A DNA stretch of 64,000 bases from Limnanthes douglasii subsp. nivea (lineage: Eukaryota > Streptophyta > Magnoliopsida > Brassicales > Limnanthaceae): positions 135,975,473 through 136,039,472 of the forward strand of contig JAUPFV010000004.1 of the NCBI GenBank assembly GCA_036936605.1, written 5' to 3'. A program made the position numbers and the translations under genes. Positions 60,139-64,000 of the stretch are shown piece by piece. Position 1 is the stretch's first letter. Each line of letters begins with the position of its first letter. The notes beneath the pieces are model-generated. The model was not told where the DNA came from, did no database searches, and saw only the letters and a list, made by a program, of their open reading frames with translations.

Positions 60139-60451
60139 TAGATCTGAAAAGAGGAGTTGATTCCTAGGAGAATTCGAAAAGTTTGGCAATGATTAAAAGA
60201 CGGCGCTGATGTCACCATTTGTAATTAAAGAGGTTGCTTTTCGAAGAAGGTGGTGCAAAATTCAAGGTTAAAAAACGGCTGGAGTGACCAATCAGAAAGT
60301 GACACGTGTCCCACGAACTCTGGCAAAAACCGTTTTGTATTCGTGAAGCTTTATCTGTCCGGGCAAACCCATAAACCTGTCCGGATTGAAAACTACTTCT
60401 AGCATCGGACTGTTTTTCAGGTCTCTGACAAGAATACTTGTTCAAACACCT

Positions 60452-60465
60452 AAAAAAGGGGCTCC
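60452..60465 (+). other. Polypurine tract of element E
   Basis: AAAAAAGGGGCTCC directly precedes the 3' LTR; element C has AAAAAAGGGGCTAC at the same place. It primes plus-strand DNA synthesis. Confidence 0.85.
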
Positions 60466-60923
60466 TGATGAGTCCGAATTCAGCATGCTCCCCGGACAAG
60501 GACAGATCGGTCCAAAGCCTCCGGACCGGACAGATCGGACAGATCACATGGACCGGACAGATCACTTCGAACACTATGACCATAGGACTGTTCGAACTAT
60601 GACAAAAGTACTAAAAAACCTAAACACTCCTTGACTAAGCTACTTGCTCTCCTACTTAGAGCTCATGGGTCTTTGAACATAACCCGGGTTCTTTAAACAT
60701 GACCCGAAAGCCCATAAGGGCCCAAACATCACACTATAAATACCCAACCAACTGCATTAACTATGGGTAATGAGAATTAACTGCTACCAAGCTGCTTAAT
60801 TATCTCTCTACTCCCTACTCTAAACCGTTTAACACCCACACACCACCGTTTAACACCCACACATCACCTTAAAACACCAATTAAAATTACCAGCCTACCC
60901 TCAGGCGATTATTATCCTTACCA
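60466..60923 (+). repeat. 3' LTR of element E
   Basis: 458 bp, TGATGAGTCCGAATTC to ATCCTTACCA. It differs from the 5' LTR at about five bases plus one A insertion. TATAAATA lies near 60736. Confidence 0.95.
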
Positions 60924-61075
60924 ATGTATATTACGATTCTATAATACAACGGTCTCTGGAGAACATGTCGGAGGATGACATTAATGATTTCTGCCGACAC
61001 GATCCAGCCTCTATGCCGAACAAGTCAACGATAGTGGTTGTCGCTGACCGTGCGGTAAGGCCTACTTATAATGAT

Positions 61076-61246
61076 TTCGCATCATAACATGTGACTTGTG
61101 GCAAATGCTGATTGGAGTATTACAAACAAATATCAGGGTAGGATGCGAACTGTTCAGTGGAACCTCGAATAGTTCGCACCCTACCCTGATAGATACTAAT
61201 AAATTTATTTAACTGGAACCACACATTTCGCAGCCTAAGATGCGAA
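61076..61246. repeat. TTCGCAGC motif array in intron 6
   Basis: Half-sites at 61076, 61144 (reverse), 61173, 61227 and 61241 (reverse). 61227-61246 is a 20-bp inverted pair. The pair 61144/61173 lies in a longer near-perfect inverted repeat (61132-61152 with 61172-61192). Confidence 0.88.
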
Positions 61247-62239
61247 GTGTTTGGACTCGTTGCACTTATAAATCACTGACGCCCTCTACTTTTGATTTTT
61301 GTTATTTACTAAGCTCGAGACGGTTAATGACATAGAGGAGCCAAGTTTTGCGCTACTGACACAAACGCAGCCTCAAGTGGCAGAGGAAGAAGAAGAGTTC
61401 GTAATAACAATGCGGGAACCGCCAGTAGTAGAATACAGCGATTGGCCAAAGAAAACAAAAGTAACTGACCGTATCGATGTGGCAGAATACCACAAAATAC
61501 AGTTGGTTAAAGCCTACGAGAGCGACACACCTGATCCAGTGGTATGGCAGTTACCAGAGTCCAAGTTTACATACGGAATCAGGGTGCAAGCGAGTGATGT
61601 CATGGCACTACCTTTAGAAATGGAGCTGAACGTAAAGGTATCCAATTGTCAACCAATTCTATTTTTAATGTTTCAAATATATGTTCTATATTTAACATAA
61701 ATCTACAAATCCTTTGTTAGCTTATCGATGCTTGGATTCGAAAGATGCTTGAAGAAGCAGACTACAAAGTCCCATGCACTAAAGCTAAAGGAGAGCATCA
61801 CGACGCCATACTGATTTCTGGCATGACTGCGGTAAGTTTAGTTCACGTAAATTGAAGAAAGTTCTCAGAAATGTTCTCACTTTAATATACTCTTGCTTGG
61901 ATGCAGCATCAAATGAAAGCGGGGTGGCAAGTGGAAAATTTGGTGGACATGGATTTTAGGAAGGGGCGCAAAAATGCCAACATCATCATGGTTCCAGTGT
62001 GCACCGAGCAAAAGGACAATGTAAACCACTGGACGTTGCTCGTCATCGACGTCGACGACAGGACAATTTCAAACTACAACTCGCTTCTGCCTAAGCTTCA
62101 TGCCACAGACATGACCACAAGGACACCTGGACTACTGGTAAATATTCCAAACTATACACTTAATTGTGAACACATTTTAAGTATGCAAGCTACAAACTGA
62201 GTTCTGGTATGCTGCAAATTGTGAGTAAATAAGTTGTTT

Positions 62240-62388
62240 TTCGCAGCCTGTCCATAACTCAATTCGCAGCCTGTCCATAACACAATTCGCAGCCTGTCCA
62301 TGTTGGATTGGCTGTCATATAATTCGCAGCATAAGGTGCGAATTGTGTTGGATTCATTGTCATATAATTCGCAGCCTAATGATGCGAA
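62240..62388. repeat. TTCGCAGCCTGTCC motif array in intron 9
   Basis: Seven half-sites (62240, 62263, 62286, 62323, 62337r, 62368, 62383r). The first three are a direct repeat TTCGCAGCCTGTCCATAAC with a 23-base period. The last four form two inverted pairs of 20 and 21 bp. Confidence 0.9.
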
Positions 62389-62871
62389 TTGTATGTCACC
62401 AACTGTTTTTTTGTGCATATTCCTAACACTAATTACTATACACAGATCAAATATTTGTTGGATAGAGAATTCCTACCCAAATATAGCACAGGGTGGAAGG
62501 TGAAGGTGGAAAGAGGCATCCCACAACAAAAGCGAGGCACCGTGGACTGTGGTGTCTTCGTCTGCAAATATGGAAGGGATATTATTCAGCATGGAACATT
62601 GCAGAGAAAATACGATGCAGTTATAGTAACTGCCTTCAGAACAGAAATGTTCTATTTCTTTTTAAATGACAAAGACACCATCAAATATGGCTGATTCGTG
62701 TATTGCTTGTAAATACATTAGTTGCTTGTAAATACATCTGTTGTAAATTTTAGTTTTGTTGTGCATACATAAACAAATTACAATTTCAGAAATTTGAATA
62801 TTCCTTATCTTATAGATCGCATCATAACCTGATATATAATGATTGATTATGATCCTGGTATGTATGAACAG

Positions 62872-62976
62872 TTCGCAGCCTAACTTATATCAAATAGTTC
62901 GCAGCCTAACCTGAGAGATGGTTATCACTACACATACAATTCGCAGCCTGGTATACCAGCTTAAAACCAGTTCGCA
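62872..62976. repeat. TTCGCAGCCT motif array downstream of the Ulp1 gene
   Basis: Four forward half-sites at 62872, 62898, 62940 and 62971, each continuing GCAGCCT, in the spacer between the Ulp1 gene and the companion gene. Two more (63874 and 63945) lie beyond the companion gene. Confidence 0.85.
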
Positions 62977-63151
62977 GCCTGGTGCATAAATAAAATATTA
63001 AAAATACAAAGTACAAGGATACGAACAGGTTGTGGCTTATGCCTTGGTAAACGTTTTCTACATTGATCACACAAAAAACAATCTAATCAAGTACATAATT
63101 CATTAAATGCTGATTGGACATGGAGGCTATGTAATGATCACCTCATTTCCT

Positions 63152-63160
63152 TATAAATAC
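63152..63160 (+). promoter_or_regulatory. TATA box of the companion gene
   Basis: TTATAAATA lies about 90 bases upstream of the ATG at 63243; the leader includes T- and CT-rich stretches. Confidence 0.5.
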
Positions 63161-63242
63161 CTCTAGTAACCAAAGGCTAACTTTACACCAAACTCTATAT
63201 TTTTTTTAAAACACCTCTTCTTCTCTTCGAATTCAAACAGCC

Positions 63243-63602
63243 ATGTCTTCCACCACAACAACAACCACCTCATACTCAAACTCTGGTTCACTCGGTTCCC
63301 TGGGTGACTCCTGGTTATCCTTAACAGTTAACTGGAGTGATGAGTTGATCATGCCAGCAGCACCACCCCCCAGCCCAGTCTTTGTTTTTGGGTTAGACGT
63401 ATATGATGACTACTACTCAGCTGACTCTCAACCATTGGAAGTTGTTCCACAGGTTGCTGCTGAACCTCAGCCAGAACAGGTTCCAATGCTTCCTGCTGCA
63501 CCTCAGCCAGAGGTTCGAAACAACAAAAGGAAGAGGGAAGACGAAGCTGGTCCATCAAGGACAAAAATTTTAAGAATGATGGACGTAGATGTTGAAGTTT
63601 AA
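63243..63602 (+). CDS. Small acidic companion protein of the Ulp1 unit, unknown function
   Basis: 119 residues from ATG 63243, in good plant context (AGCCATGTC). Ser/Thr-rich N-terminus (MSSTTTTTTSYSNSGSLGSL), a hydrophobic-acidic middle (VFVFGLDVYDDYYSADSQPL), a Pro/Gln/Glu linker with PQPE repeats, and a basic, nuclear-signal-like NNKRKREDEAGPSR near the end. After the TAA (63600-63602) the same frame stays open for 37 codons of Glu/Lys/Asp repeats to TAG at 63714. The TAA may therefore be a premature stop in a protein of about 156 residues. No family recognised. Its place between TTCGCAGC arrays suggests it belongs to the same mobile unit. Confidence 0.6.
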   Translation: MSSTTTTTTSYSNSGSLGSLGDSWLSLTVNWSDELIMPAAPPPSPVFVFGLDVYDDYYSADSQPLEVVPQVAAEPQPEQVPMLPAAPQPEVRNNKRKREDEAGPSRTKILRMMDVDVEV

Positions 63603-63805
63603 GAGAAAGTGGAAGAGAAAAAGAAAGTCGAAGACAAAGAGGAGAAAGACAAAGATGATCAGCACAAAGAGGAGAAAGAGGAAACAGTTGGTGATGAATC
63701 CTCTACCAACTGCTAGAGTTGGTATTTGTTTTTTTAAAATGCAACTAACTAGCACCAGTAGCTTGTAGTGATATGTGTAAACAGTTGTTAGTTTCTGGAA
63801 ATATT

Positions 63806-63857
63806 GTAATCCTCCTTTTTGTAATCCAACTTGTAATCCTCCTTTTTGTAATCCAAA
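63806..63857. repeat. Short tandem duplication in the companion gene 3' region
   Basis: TGTAATCCTCCTTTTTGTAA is present twice, about 28 bases apart, downstream of the companion ORF. TTTTGTAAT-type words resemble plant poly-A signals, so it may be part of the 3' end. Confidence 0.55.
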
Positions 63858-63873
63858 TACATTTTGTACATCA

Positions 63874-64000
63874 TTCGCATGTTAACCTGCTATATTACTC
63901 ATTTTCAACCTTACTGAATATCCTGGTATTTTATTAAATAACAATTCGCAGCTTATCACATGACAAATATCAGGACTCCTAACTGATCTCCATTCGTATC
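63874..64000. repeat. Last TTCGCA half-sites and window end
   Basis: TTCGCA at 63874 and 63945, followed by ATATCAGGACTCCTAAC near 63966, a word also found with the motif at 49421. The motif-bearing unit therefore probably continues past the window edge. Confidence 0.6.

Larger units (their letters stand above)
50435..60923 (+). mobile_element. Complete Ty3/gypsy (Tat-like) retrotransposon E
   Basis: The element is 10,489 bp with LTRs of 457 and 458 bp, PBS, gag, protease, RT, RNase H and integrase in one frame, two antisense ORFs, polypurine tract and 5-bp TSD. The LTRs differ by about five substitutions and one indel, so the insertion is young relative to its neighbours. Catalytic defects (YIDD to YIID, an integrase Cys to Trp) and stops suggest this copy cannot move on its own. 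The same LTR family occurs at 8394 (solo) and 25755 (truncated). Known relatives in the Tat group often carry an extra ORF downstream of pol. Confidence 0.95.
50430..60928. repeat. Target-site duplication of element E
   Basis: ATGTA at 50430-50434 and again at 60924-60928 directly flanks the two LTRs. Removing the element plus one copy rejoins exon 6 in frame (…Asp-Asn-Val / Tyr-Tyr-Asp…). Confidence 0.95.
60929..62694 (+). pseudogene. DUF1985-like/Ulp1 gene, 3' part (exons 6b to 10)
   Basis: Coding exons: 60929-61054 (rest of exon 6), 61314-61637, 61721-61831, 61907-62137 and 62446-62694 (stop TGA 62692). All are phase 0 with GT-AG borders. Exons 9-10 encode a Ulp1/SENP-type cysteine protease core, the fold that removes SUMO in host relatives. 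His is in VNHWTLLVIDVD (codon 62027-62029). Cys is in TVDCGVFVC (62548-62550), preceded by PQQKRG. The position of the catalytic Asp reads SNYNSL, i.e. Asn (62078-62080). No stop codons occur in this half. It is separated from its 5' half (47189-50434) by element E. In other plants such genes are transposon-borne, often within Mutator-like elements. Confidence 0.85.

Noticed and set aside
46972..63950. TTCGCAGC repeats as a CRISPR array
   Set aside because: Repeats are short, irregularly spaced, in both orientations and lie in introns of a plant gene; there are no regular spacers and no cas genes.

Overview
The window is plant nuclear DNA, most likely from a eudicot. It has GT-AG introns, an intact anthocyanidin reductase gene (proanthocyanidin pathway), and dense, nested, mostly decayed Ty3/gypsy, Ty1/copia and LINE elements. 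No prokaryotic features, CRISPR arrays, rRNA or tRNA genes were seen. The species cannot be named from the sequence.

Layout. 1-~6400: minus-strand Ty3/gypsy (Tat-like) element A, cut by the window edge, with gag-pol remnants, PBS and its 5' LTR. 8394-8803: solo LTR with perfect target-site duplications (TSDs). 9249-12075: decayed LINE (reverse transcriptase plus RNase H). 13818-16331: six-exon anthocyanidin reductase, the only clearly intact host gene. ~16532-21725: decayed minus-strand Ty1/copia element with both LTRs, itself hit by another solo LTR (17817-18105). 23810-24395: short copia-type fragment (LTR-like end, PBS, pol scrap). 24400-26155: 3' end of a gypsy element of the same family as the solo LTR at 8394. 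~26300-29480: a third, strongly decayed gypsy element D.

27260-47325: a ~6.69-kb segment present three times head to tail. It runs from the middle of element D to the middle of the first coding exon of a DUF1985-like/Ulp1-protease gene. Copies 2 and 3 look identical (6686 bp each); copy 1 differs slightly (6694 bp).

47189-62694: the DUF1985-like-Ulp1 gene itself, ten phase-0 coding exons, broken by in-frame stops and by a 10,489-bp gypsy element E (50435-60923, TSD ATGTA) inserted in its glutamine-rich exon. Element E has 457/458-bp LTRs, gag-pol in one frame, and a pair of antisense ORFs. 63243 onward holds a small companion gene.

Two observations stand out. First, the introns and flanks of the DUF1985-like-Ulp1 unit carry dozens of TTCGCAGC/GATGCGAA half-sites, often paired as exact 20-bp palindromes and absent from its exons. 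This resembles the arrangement described for VANDAL-type Mutator elements, whose DUF1985-type VANC proteins recognise short motifs in their own element's non-coding DNA. Second, three diverged gypsy lineages (A, D, E) share a stop codon at the protease/reverse-transcriptase boundary followed by CAR-YY(A/U), the tobacco-mosaic-type readthrough context. That suggests programmed readthrough rather than decay.
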